The translations under genes and the position numbers were made by a program. Source: Corallococcus soli (GTDB taxonomy: Bacteria; Myxococcota; Myxococcia; Myxococcales; Myxococcaceae). Taken from it: DNA of 64,000 nt. Where the stretch lies: positions 806,001 to 870,000 of the forward strand of contig NZ_JAAIYO010000001.1 in the NCBI RefSeq assembly GCF_014930455.1, given 5' to 3'. The notes beneath the pieces are model-generated. The model was not told the DNA's origin, made no database searches, and saw only the letters and a list, made by a program, of their open reading frames with translations. Of the stretch, positions 8,698 through 16,241 are shown one piece after another (within the stretch, counting starts at the first letter, position 1; each line of letters starts with the position of its first letter).

Positions 8698-9251
8698 CGC
8701 TTTCTTCCAGGAGTGAAGTTCACTGGGACAGCGTAGAACTTCATTCGTTGCGCGACGAGGTTCAAGACGTCGTTCCGTGTCAGTCGCCGACCCAGGTCCG
8801 CCTCGGCTTCGCGCAGGGCCTGCATGATCATCCGGTTCCATTCGCCCGGCCACATTCGCCCCAGGCGCCAGTCCCCTCCCCCATGAATCGCTTGATGGTC
8901 CGCCTTCTCCATCCTGACGCAGAACTGATCGATGTCCATGGCGCCCTTGAAGCCGCGCCGCTCGAACCACTCGCGGTGCTCCCGCGGCAGGACGTGGTGC
9001 TTCGGCGCATCGGACATGCCGGCCCCGGCCTTGCCGGTCTCGTGCATGGCCCGAACCTCGGGACTGTCGCCCAGCGCGTCGCGCACGCCCTGGGGCAGGT
9101 CCCGGGTCGATTGCGCCATCATCACCTGCCCGGCGTGGATGCGGATGGCGGAGCTGGCGGCGGGAACGGTGATGACGCCCGCCTGCACGAGCCTGCGCAT
9201 CATCTCCACCCATTCGGCGGAGACGACCACCTGAAACCCGGGATCATCCAC
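8694..9251 (-). pseudogene. 5'-truncated DUF2380 (TIGR02269-like) lipoprotein gene
   Basis: The frame encodes about 185 residues similar to the C-terminal part of the myxobacterial DUF2380 / TIGR02269 paralogous lipoprotein family. The histidine-rich core HHVLPREHREWF followed by HQAIHGGGDWR looks like a nuclease-type His cluster. The family normally starts with a lipoprotein signal and about 200 further residues; here the only available start is a GTG at 9251 and no signal peptide exists upstream, although the frame stays open past 9300. Just beyond this point the opposite strand encodes part of an ATP-grasp protein, so the 5' half was probably lost in a rearrangement. It could still make a cytoplasmic fragment. 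Confidence 0.6.
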
Positions 9252-9262
9252 CGAGTCTGAGC

Positions 9263-9763
9263 GGCCTTCTTCACCGCCGTGTCTGGTCCAGCACCGTCCG
9301 GAAGCTGACCGCCGACGTGCTCCATGGCTCGGGCCCTGCGGTGTTCGCGAAGCCCTACGGCCGTCGCAAAAGGTTCACCGGCCATGTCTTCTCCAGCGCG
9401 GAGGATCTCCTCTGGCTGGAGCGTGCGTCCGCGAGCACGCCCATCCTCTGCTCGGAAGTGGTTCAGTGGCTGAGCGAGTACCGGGTGTTCGTGGTGAAGG
9501 ACGTCGTCGTGGGCATCCGGCACTACGCCGGAGATGCATCCCTGCGGGTGGACGAGGCGGTGGTGGCGAGCGCCGTCCAGGCGTTGGCGTCCGCCGGTGA
9601 GGGCACCGCCGGGTATGCAGTGGATTTCGGCGTCCTCGATTCAGGGCAGACGGCCCTGATCGAATGGAACGATGGCTTTTCGCTCGGCTCGTATGGCCTG
9701 GAGCGCGGTCCGTACACCGAGCTGACCCTGACGCGCTGGTGCGAGCTGACACACGTCAGGTGA
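9263..9763 (+). pseudogene. 5'-truncated ATP-grasp domain gene
   Basis: About 165 residues resemble the C-terminal two thirds of small ATP-grasp (R2K-type) proteins: FAKPYGRRKRFTG is the ATP-binding lysine region, SEYRVFV follows, and VDFGVLDSG with LIEWNDGFSLGSYG is the metal-binding end. Homology-like sequence (HRRVWSSTVRKL) continues upstream of the first possible start, a GTG at 9317, to about 9263, where it meets the DUF2380 remnant on the other strand. With no start codon before the conserved region and the N-terminal domain missing, this is most likely a remnant. The intact stop at 9761-9763 suggests only the 5' side was lost. Confidence 0.6.
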
Positions 9764-9902
9764 TGCCGACCCGGGAATCTATTCCCACGCGGTCCGCGTG
9801 CCACCTGAAGGACACACGCGCCCGTGCGGGGCCCTGGAGGGTTTCCTCTCCGAGAGGCCCACCCCTATCGTGATGGACACCCACCCACGACGGAGCGGAC
9901 GC

Positions 9903-11816
9903 ATGGGCAGCTACGAGGACTTCTACCGGCACTCCCTCGACCAGCCGGATGCGTTCTGGGCCGAGCAGGCCCGCCTCATCGATTGGGAACGCCCGTTCGA
10001 CCAGGTGCTCGACGCCTCGCGCCCTCCCTTCGCGCGCTGGTTCGTCGGGGGCCGCACCAACCTGTGCCACAACGCGGTGGACCGGCACCTGGCCACCCGC
10101 GCGAATCAGCCGGCGATCGTCTTTGAATCCACCGAAGCCGACCAGCGGCGCCAGTACACCTACGCGCAGCTCCACGCGGAGGTGAACCGCGTGGCGGCCA
10201 TGCTGCGCGAGCTGGGCGTGGGACGCGGCGACCGCGTCATCGTCTACATGCCCATGGTGCCCGAAGCGCTCTTCACGCTGCTGGCCTGCACGCGCCTGGG
10301 CGCCATCCACTCCGTGGTGTTCGGCGGCTTCGCGGCGCACAGCCTCGCCCTGCGCATCGACGACGCGCGGCCCGTGCTGCTGGTGACCGCGGACGCGGGC
10401 ATGCGCGCCGGCAGGGTGATTGCCTACAAACCGCTGGTGGATGAGGCGCTGACGCTCGCCCAGCACCCGCCCGCGCAGGTGCTGGTGTTCAACCGGGGGC
10501 TCGTCCCGGGCACCTCGCTCACGCCGGGGCGCGACGTGGACTTCGCCACGCTTGGGGCGAAGCATGAGGGCGCGCGGGTGCCCGTGGAATGGCTGGAGTC
10601 CTCCGAGCCCAGCTACATCCTCTACACGTCCGGCACCACGGGGAAGCCCAAGGGCGTGCAGCGCGACACGGGCGGCTACGCGGTGGCGCTGGCGGCGTCC
10701 ATGCGTCACATCTACACGGGCCAGCCCGGCGAGACGATGTTCACGGCCAGCGACATCGGCTGGGTGGTGGGCCACTCGTACATCGTCTATGGCCCGCTGC
10801 TGAATGGCATGACGACGGTGCTCTACGAAGGCCTGCCCACCCGGCCGGACGCCAGCATCTGGTGGCGTCTGGTGGAGGAGCACCGGGTGAGCGTGATGTT
10901 CACGTCGCCCACCGCCATCCGCGTCCTCAAGAAGCAGGACGCGTCCTTCCTGAAGCGCCATGACACCTCCCGCCTGCGCCACCTGTTCCTCGCCGGCGAG
11001 CCGCTGGATGCGCCCACGCATGCGTGGATTTCGGACGCGCTGCCCGCCACGCAGGTGCTGGACAACTACTGGCAGACGGAGACGGGCTGGCCCATCCTCG
11101 GGCCCGTCCCCGGTGTGCAGGCACGTCCGCGCAAGCTGGGCTCCCCGGGCGTGGCCCTCTACGGCTACCGCGTGAAGCTGCTGGACGGGCTGAGCGGCGC
11201 GGAGGTGACGGCCCCGAACCAGAAGGGCGTGCTGGTGATTGAGCCGCCATTGCCGCCTGGATGTCTGTCCACGGTGTGGGGCGACGACGAGCGCTTCGTC
11301 TCCACCTACTTCTCCAGCTTTGAAACACCTGTCTACAACACGTTCGACTGGGCCACGCGCGACGAGGACGGCGACTACTTCATCCTGGGCCGCACCGACG
11401 ACGTCATCAACGTGGCCGGCCACCGCCTGGGCACGCGTGAAATCGAGGAGGCCATCAGCGGCCACCCGGCCATCGCGGAGGTCGCGGTGGTGGGCGTGAA
11501 GGACGACCTCAAGGGCCAGGTGGTGATGGCCTTCGCCGTGCCTAGGGACCCCACGCGCCTCCAGCGCGAGGAGGGCCGCGCTGACCTGGAGCGCGAGGTG
11601 ATGGACACCGTGGGCCGCACGCTGGGCGCCGTGGCCCGTCCCGCCCGGGTGCACCTGGTGGCCCACCTGCCCAAGACGCGCTCCGGCAAGCTGCTGCGCC
11701 GCAGCATCCAGGCCGTGGCCGAGGCCCGCGAGCCGGGCGACCTCAGCACCATCGAGGATCCCTCTTCGCTGGAGGGCATCCAGGCCGCCATGAAGGCGCG
11801 GGGACCCAGGGAGTAG
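9903..11816 (+). CDS. prpE: Propionyl-CoA synthetase (propionate--CoA ligase)
   Basis: A 637-residue acyl-CoA synthetase of the AMP-forming family that activates propionate (or acetate) to its CoA ester. The P-loop-like motif YTSGTTGKPKGVQ is followed by RDTGGYAVAL, typical of PrpE rather than acetyl-CoA synthetase. The adenylate motif YWQTETGWP and the C-terminal catalytic lysine in KTRSGKLLRR are intact. I chose the ATG at 9903 because GGAG lies seven bases upstream and family members start with a similar sequence; an in-frame ATG at 9873 would add ten residues. It is monocistronic, with no prpBC genes nearby. Confidence 0.88.
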   Translation: MGSYEDFYRHSLDQPDAFWAEQARLIDWERPFDQVLDASRPPFARWFVGGRTNLCHNAVDRHLATRANQPAIVFESTEADQRRQYTYAQLHAEVNRVAAMLRELGVGRGDRVIVYMPMVPEALFTLLACTRLGAIHSVVFGGFAAHSLALRIDDARPVLLVTADAGMRAGRVIAYKPLVDEALTLAQHPPAQVLVFNRGLVPGTSLTPGRDVDFATLGAKHEGARVPVEWLESSEPSYILYTSGTTGKPKGVQRDTGGYAVALAASMRHIYTGQPGETMFTASDIGWVVGHSYIVYGPLLNGMTTVLYEGLPTRPDASIWWRLVEEHRVSVMFTSPTAIRVLKKQDASFLKRHDTSRLRHLFLAGEPLDAPTHAWISDALPATQVLDNYWQTETGWPILGPVPGVQARPRKLGSPGVALYGYRVKLLDGLSGAEVTAPNQKGVLVIEPPLPPGCLSTVWGDDERFVSTYFSSFETPVYNTFDWATRDEDGDYFILGRTDDVINVAGHRLGTREIEEAISGHPAIAEVAVVGVKDDLKGQVVMAFAVPRDPTRLQREEGRADLEREVMDTVGRTLGAVARPARVHLVAHLPKTRSGKLLRRSIQAVAEAREPGDLSTIEDPSSLEGIQAAMKARGPRE

Positions 11817-12039
11817 ACGCAGCGGCTGACAGGCGCGCTCGCTGGCTGCCAGGTCAACTCCAACGCCCACGTCGAAGGCATGGATCGGAATTGAAGACAG
11901 GGCTTTCCGGGTGTCCCCTCAGCCCGTGAATCTGTCACGGGACGGAGCATGTCCCGCTGTCGCATTCCGACCGTGGGGGCCTCTGCCTCCCGTGAACTCC
12001 CATTCTATAAGGCGGCCCTCTGTTCGAGGGGGGAGTCTC

Positions 12040-12309
12040 ATGTCATTGCCTCTCAAAGCCATTGCGGTGCTCGCGGTGTTCGCCTTGGGTGTCTCGGGAT
12101 GCAAGGGTTCGTCCGAGTACGACTCCGTGGATGTCTTCACTTCACTCCAACTCGCGGCGCCTGATGCGGACGTGGCCTCGGTCAAGGTCACCGTCTCAGC
12201 GCCAGCTCTCTCAACCTGTCCATGTCGACTCTCCGGTAACTCATCCGCGCGGGCCCCTCCGCACACCGCTCCGGCGGTGCTCGGTGGCGCGCGAGGATGC
12301 ATGGGATGA
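12040..12309 (+). pseudogene. 5' fragment of a lipoprotein gene
   Basis: A clean start (ATG after a GGGGGGAG ribosome site) opens a frame whose first 55 residues look like a real lipoprotein: hydrophobic LPLKAIAVLAVFALG, lipobox VSGC at about residue 20, then an acidic stretch ending VASVKVTVSAP. After that the composition changes abruptly to Pro/Arg/Cys-rich sequence with no protein-like character, and the frame stops at residue 89. The gene was probably cut or frameshifted near 12205, and the rest of it is not recognisable downstream. It could also be a short genuine lipoprotein, but the C-terminal part argues against that. Confidence 0.45.
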
Positions 12310-12407
12310 CCACCCAGGTAGGAGCTCAGCCCACTCACTGGCCATGTTTCTTCTGACGGCCTCCGCCCTGAGCCGACTGCCGCGCCCATTGCTCCAGCGC
12401 GCGATCC

Positions 12408-12444
12408 GCTTGGCCGACCCGGCTACGAACTGCTTGGCCGACCC
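12408..12444. repeat. 13-bp direct repeat in degenerate region
   Basis: The 13-base sequence GCTTGGCCGACCC occurs at 12408-12420 and again at 12432-12444. GCGATCC also flanks the pair on both sides (12401-12407 and just after 12448). The repeat lies in a stretch without credible coding sequence between two lipoprotein genes. It may be the trace of a small duplication or of a lost mobile element. Confidence 0.5.
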
Positions 12445-12456
12445 AACTGCGATCCA

Positions 12457-12783
12457 TTACCCCGGCCCGTTACACTCTTCGCACTCCCCCAGATATTCGA
12501 CGCCCGGAGGTGTGCAAAAAGACCCCGGCGAATCGTGAAACAATCCCCCGCCGCACACCTCTCCGCTCGGGCATTCCGAAGTCTCTTCGCACGCCCGCTG
12601 ACAGGTACCTGAACCTGGTGTCAGCGGCCAGATCATGCACTCCAGCCCCTCCTTGCAGGCGGCGCTACTCTTGCAGTGCCCTCCCTCTTGAACATGGATT
12701 GGGACCTTGTCCACGCCTACCAGCTTCGCTCCTGGCCCAGCACAGCCGCCCACCAGCACCGCCAACAGCAACAGTTTCCGCAT
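12457..12783 (-). CDS. Small cysteine-rich lipoprotein
   Basis: A 108-residue secreted protein. Its N-terminus MRKLLLLAVLVGGCAG is a short lipoprotein signal with the lipidated Cys at residue 14. The mature part has about ten cysteines arranged in Dickkopf/EGF-like spacing (CKSSAACKEGLECM, then CQRACEETSECPSGEVC), suggesting a disulfide-rich surface domain. I chose the ATG at 12783 because AGGAG lies about eight bases upstream and the signal peptide begins there, although the frame stays open for 111 codons more. Function unknown. Confidence 0.7.
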   Translation of the reverse strand: MRKLLLLAVLVGGCAGPGAKLVGVDKVPIHVQEGGHCKSSAACKEGLECMIWPLTPGSGTCQRACEETSECPSGEVCGGGLFHDSPGSFCTPPGVEYLGECEECNGPG

Positions 12784-13116
12784 GTTCTCGTCTCCTGTTT
12801 CAACGTGTGACTGGCGCCTGCCTCTGATGAGCGGGCGCTGGAATCGTTCAGCCCCCGTGAGCGCACCGGGCGCCTGCTGAGGGCCTCGGCGCGCGGCGAG
12901 GTCAACGGCCTTGCCCCACGTAGCCACGCTCGGCTGCGCCGCGTGGGAAGCGCAGACGACTTCGGCTGTCCCCTCATGATCAACGAGGCGGACTGTACGT
13001 GCCCCGGGGCACGGCATGACCTCGCTTTCAAGCCAGGGGCTGCCGCACCGGAGCAAGTTGCCGTTCGCGCAGTGAGCCGTAGCCCCTCGCCTGGGCAGCT
13101 GGGACAAACCGGCCAT
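12784..13116 (-). other. Open frame upstream of the lipoprotein; possible gene remnant
   Basis: This stretch has no independent gene with good signals. On the minus strand the frame of the small lipoprotein remains open from an ATG at 13116 and contains a short protein-like segment, TVRLVDHEGTAEVVCASHA, preceded by spaced cysteines (HCANGNLLRCG). That segment looks like a genuine small zinc-ribbon-type protein that lost its stop codon and frame, but the sequence between it and the lipoprotein start is not protein-like. I do not recognise the family. Together with the hairpin region up to 13257 it forms a 470-base gap without a confident gene. Confidence 0.3.
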
Positions 13117-13185
13117 GGAATGCCGCAGGGCACATCGCGCTGCTCACCGGACTTCAACTGGTCACTCTTCCCTGTCGCTGTTGTC

Positions 13186-13221
13186 CGCGCACACCCTCCT
13201 CCCGAAGCGAGGGTGCGCGCG
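13186..13221 (-). terminator. Hairpin downstream of the tetR gene
   Basis: Thirteen-base arms (13186-13198 and 13209-13221) pair with a single A-C mismatch around a ten-base loop. It lies 36 bases beyond the stop of the tetR gene, reading leftward, and is the likely terminator. No T-run follows, as is usual in this G+C-rich genome. Confidence 0.55.
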
Positions 13222-13257
13222 TCGTCGCCGGTGGGCCCTGTGCCCGTCTCGCGGACG

Positions 13258-13917
13258 TCAGCCGCGCCGCTTGGGCTCGCGCTTCACGCCGGGCGCGCTG
13301 GGGTCCTTGGGCAGGTGCCGCAATCCCATCCATCCGAGCGCCGCGACATGGCGGGCCACGTTCTCCGTGGAGAACGCCTTGCCCTCCGCGGCCCACCAGT
13401 GCCCCACCTGCGTCACCATGCCGACGAGCGCGTTGGCGTAGATGGGCGCCACCTTGGATGAATAGCCCGCGCGCTCGAACTCGCTGCGGAAGACGTCCCC
13501 CACCCGCTGCGCCAGGTCGTCGATGACGCGCGTCAGCCCTCGCCGCGCCACCGCCGTGGGCGAGTCGCGCGTCAGCACCGCGAAGCCCGCGGGCTCCTCC
13601 TTCACGTAGCCCATGAACGCCAGCACGGCCTCCTCGAAGCGCTCCCGGGGCGACCCCTGCGAGATGCGCGACGACACGCGCGCCACCAGGTCCTCCATCT
13701 CCCGGTCCACGATGGCCGCGTACAGCCCCTCCTTCGCGCCGAAGTGCTCGTACACGATGGGCTTGGACACGCCCGCCTGCTGGGCGACCTCTTCAATCGA
13801 CGTGGCCTCGTAGCCCTTCGCGGCGAAGACCGAACGCCCGACCTCCATCAACTGGACCCGGCGCTCGGCGCCCGTCAGCCGCTGCTTCTTCTTCAAGTTG
13901 ACCTCGAACCTACCCAC
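13258..13917 (-). CDS. TetR/AcrR family transcriptional regulator
   Basis: A 219-residue TetR-type repressor. The N-terminal HTH is clear: ATSIEEVAQQAGVSKPIVYEHF at about residues 38-59, followed by the usual GAKEGLYAAIVDRE helix. The C-terminal ligand domain is of the kind annotated in several TetR proteins regulating lipid or drug responses. I used the GTG at 13917; other starts, such as the ATG of MEVGRS, would cut into the first helix. It is divergent from the hemolysin III gene, which it may control together with itself through the inverted repeat in the shared 107-base intergenic region. Confidence 0.82.
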   Translation of the reverse strand: MGRFEVNLKKKQRLTGAERRVQLMEVGRSVFAAKGYEATSIEEVAQQAGVSKPIVYEHFGAKEGLYAAIVDREMEDLVARVSSRISQGSPRERFEEAVLAFMGYVKEEPAGFAVLTRDSPTAVARRGLTRVIDDLAQRVGDVFRSEFERAGYSSKVAPIYANALVGMVTQVGHWWAAEGKAFSTENVARHVAALGWMGLRHLPKDPSAPGVKREPKRRG

Positions 13918-13938
13918 ACGTAACTTACCCGTCCGAAA

Positions 13939-13954
13939 CCTACCATTCCGTAGG
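13939..13954. promoter_or_regulatory. Inverted repeat between tetR and hemolysin III genes
   Basis: CCTAC (13939-13943) and GTAGG (13950-13954) form an inverted repeat six bases apart, about 20 bases upstream of the tetR start. A related half-site, AACCTACCCA, overlaps the tetR start region, and TTACCC lies between. Such spaced palindromes between divergent genes are typical TetR operators; binding is inferred. Confidence 0.4.
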
Positions 13955-14024
13955 CAAGACGAGGAGTCGTCACCGTCATGAAGTGCTTCGTCTTCCAGGA
14001 TATCGCGGCCGGTGGTGGGCGCTC

Positions 14025-14681
14025 ATGACCACGGCGGTCCTGGCGGTGGACAAGCCGAAGCTGCGGGGCGTGCTGCACCAGTGGGCCGCGGCGTTCGCGG
14101 TGGGGGCGGGGGTGGTGCTGGTGGCGCTGTCGCCCACGCCGCGCACCGCGCTGGCGTCGGCGCTGTACTCGTTGAGCCTGGTGGGGCTGTTCGCCATCAG
14201 CGCGACCTATCACCGCGTGAACTGGGCGCCCCGGGGCCGGGCGTGGATGCGGCGGATGGACCACGCGGCCATCTTCCTGCTCATCGCGGGCACGTACACG
14301 CCCGTGGCGATGCTGGGGTTGCCGCAGCCGCTGGGCGACCGGCTGATGCTCTACATCTACGTCGGGGCCTTTGTCGGCATCCTGCAATCGCTCTTCTGGG
14401 TGGGCGCGCCGAAGTTCATCACGGCGGCGCTGGCGGTCGCGGTGGGGTGGATCATGATGCCGTACTTCGGCGACGTCTTCCGCGCGTTGGGCGCCGGTGG
14501 CGGCGGACTCATCATCGCCGGGGGCGTCGCGTACACGGCGGGCGCGCTGGCGTATGCCTTCAAGCGCCCCAACCCCATCCCCGGCGTCTTCGGCTACCAC
14601 GAGGTCTTCCACGCGCTGACCATCGTGGGCGCGGGGTTCCACTTCGTGCTGGTGCTCCAGATGGTGCGCGCGGCGGGGTAG
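14025..14681 (+). CDS. Hemolysin III family (PAQR-like) membrane protein
   Basis: A 218-residue seven-helix membrane protein of the hemolysin III / PAQR superfamily. The conserved metal-binding positions are visible: SATYHRVNW in the second helix region, RMDHAAIFLLIAG (Asp-His), and YHEVFHALTIVG near the C-terminus. These residues form a zinc site in PAQR hydrolase-type proteins; the bacterial substrate is unknown. I prefer the ATG at 14025, though a GTG at 13983 would add 14 residues. It is divergent from tetR and converges on the peroxiredoxin gene. Confidence 0.8.
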   Translation: MTTAVLAVDKPKLRGVLHQWAAAFAVGAGVVLVALSPTPRTALASALYSLSLVGLFAISATYHRVNWAPRGRAWMRRMDHAAIFLLIAGTYTPVAMLGLPQPLGDRLMLYIYVGAFVGILQSLFWVGAPKFITAALAVAVGWIMMPYFGDVFRALGAGGGGLIIAGGVAYTAGALAYAFKRPNPIPGVFGYHEVFHALTIVGAGFHFVLVLQMVRAAG

Positions 14682-14710
14682 GGCGTCGCCTCCAGCGCGC
14701 CGGGCTTGCG

Positions 14711-15190
14711 CTAGGTGAGCCGCGCGAGCGTCGCCAGGAGCTGGTCGTTGTCGGGGCGGTCCTGCTTGTCGCCGCCGATGTGGCTCCAGACGACGTGGCC
14801 GCTCCGGTCGACGAGGAAGCTCGCGGGCCGGGCGATGTGGATGCCATCCAGCCCCAGCGCCTTGTAGACGCCGTACGCGCGGGCGGCATCCCGGTGCTCG
14901 TCCACCAGGAGGGGGAAGGGGAGCGGGTTGAGCGCCAGCCAGCTCTGGACCCAGTGCCGCCCCTGACACACGACGCCCACCAGGGCCACGCCGCGCGCCT
15001 CCAGGGGCCCGTGCAGCGGGGTGACGCGGTCCAGGAACGTCCGGCACGCCTCGCACCAGGTGCCGCGCAGGAACGTGATGAGGGTGGGGCGCCCGGGCGT
15101 GAGCAGCTCGCGGGGCTGACCGCTCACCGGGTCCAGCAGCGTCAGGCGTGGGGCCTCGAACGGGGTGGGCGTGGGTGTGACCTGCGGCAT
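14711..15190 (-). CDS. Thioredoxin-like / AhpC-TSA type redoxin
   Basis: A 159-residue cytoplasmic protein with a thioredoxin fold. The redox motif WCEAC follows the strand LITFLRGT, as in peroxiredoxin-like proteins with a CxxC rather than a single peroxidatic Cys. Later segments (FPLLVDEHRDAARAYGVY and ASFLVDRSGHVVW) match the AhpC/TSA pattern. It probably reduces peroxides or disulfides; the substrate is not predictable. It is monocistronic and convergent with the hemolysin III gene. Confidence 0.75.
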   Translation of the reverse strand: MPQVTPTPTPFEAPRLTLLDPVSGQPRELLTPGRPTLITFLRGTWCEACRTFLDRVTPLHGPLEARGVALVGVVCQGRHWVQSWLALNPLPFPLLVDEHRDAARAYGVYKALGLDGIHIARPASFLVDRSGHVVWSHIGGDKQDRPDNDQLLATLARLT

Positions 15191-15336
15191 CCGGCGGTCT
15201 CCAGGAAGGGCACGACGTGGGGGCCGTGTGCAGCAGTACGGACGAGACCGGAATCAGGTTTCACGACGCCTGTCCGGGAAGACAGTGGTTTGTGGCCGGG
15301 GCTGGGATTGCGGTAGAGGGTGGGGCGGGAGGGGAC

Positions 15337-15759
15337 ATGTCCAGTCATGTGCGTGGAATGTGGTGCATCGCGGTCCTGGCGGTAGGGGTCCAGGGCTGCA
15401 CGGGTTCAAGGGCCTTGAGGGATCCAGAGCTGCGGCGGCGGGCGTCGAGCATCACCATCGTCAAGCCGGAGGAGCTGCCCGGCCGCAAGTACACGCTGCT
15501 GGGCGAGGTCGAAGCGGCCACCTGCACCAGCGGCATCTACCGGACCAACTACTCACCCGCGGCGCTCCAGGAGATGCTGAAGGGGGAGGCCGCGATGCTT
15601 CACGCCGACGCCGTGGCGAACGTCGCGTGCGCCGAGGGCGGCGTGCGGTTCGAGTGCTGGACGTCCTATGAGTGCCGGGGGGACGCGATCCGCTGGGATG
15701 CGGAGTCGCCCGCCACGGCGCCTGACGCCCAGAAGTTCACCGCCGTCCTGCCGGAGTGA
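15337..15759 (+). CDS. Lipoprotein, DUF4156-like
   Basis: A 140-residue lipoprotein with a signal peptide ending in the lipobox VQGC at about residue 20. The mature part (ITIVKPEELPGRKYTLLGEV, then a region rich in Ala and Cys) resembles small YbjQ/DUF4156-type lipoproteins that share an LGEV strand and a MLKGEAAMLHADAV helix. The ATG at 15337 follows GGGAGGGG at the correct distance. Four Cys residues in the second half may form disulfides. It ends three bases before the convergent hxlR pseudogene. Confidence 0.65.
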   Translation: MSSHVRGMWCIAVLAVGVQGCTGSRALRDPELRRRASSITIVKPEELPGRKYTLLGEVEAATCTSGIYRTNYSPAALQEMLKGEAAMLHADAVANVACAEGGVRFECWTSYECRGDAIRWDAESPATAPDAQKFTAVLPE

Positions 15760-15762
15760 GCG

Positions 15763-16086
15763 TCACCGGGCCACGGCGGTCAGCGTCCGCTTGTGGCCCT
15801 TCTGCCCCAGATAGGCCTCGCCCCAGTGCTTCAGGGCGAGGATGACCTCGCGCAGCGTCTGGCCCTGCGCGGTGAGGCTGTACTCCACGCGCGGAGGGAC
15901 CTCGCGTAGACCTGCCGGTGCACGAGCCCGCTCGCCTCCAGCTCGCGCAGGTGCTGGGTCAGCATCCGCTGCGTCACGTCCGGGATGTGCTTGCGCGGCT
16001 CCCCGAAGCGCAGCGTGCCTTCGAGCTTCGGCCCCACCACCGCCGCCAACCTGCGGCGCGCACGCGGCCGTGGAAACGGGCCGCAC
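15763..16086 (-). pseudogene. Decayed HxlR-family regulator
   Basis: Pieces of an HxlR-type winged-helix regulator lie in different frames of the minus strand. The C-terminal piece, VEYSLTAQGQTLREVI, is in one frame up to the stop at 15763. The central piece, HIPDVTQRMLTQHLRELEASGLVHRQVYA, is in another and is joined to the first by a one-base deletion near 15908. The N-terminal piece, RPVSTAACAP, is in the first frame again, and about a dozen residues normally found before EGTLRFGE are missing. With at least two frameshifts or deletions it cannot make a full regulator. It is divergent from poxB, which it may once have controlled. Confidence 0.75.
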
Positions 16087-16241
16087 CGTGGAGAAGATCG
16101 TCCTCGGCGGCTTCCCCTGAGCCGGGCGGGCCGGGCGAGCAGCCAGCCTGGCCTTGGCAACGCCCGCCAGGCCGGTCGCGGGGTATGGGGACGGTGCACA
16201 TCTTCGCCATGCGGTGACCGGCCCCTGGCGAGGTGTGGACC

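Noticed and set aside
13979-14026. Short ORF beginning at ATG 13979 before the hemolysin III gene
   Set aside because: Only 15 codons overlapping the next start; a leader peptide role is possible but unsupported.
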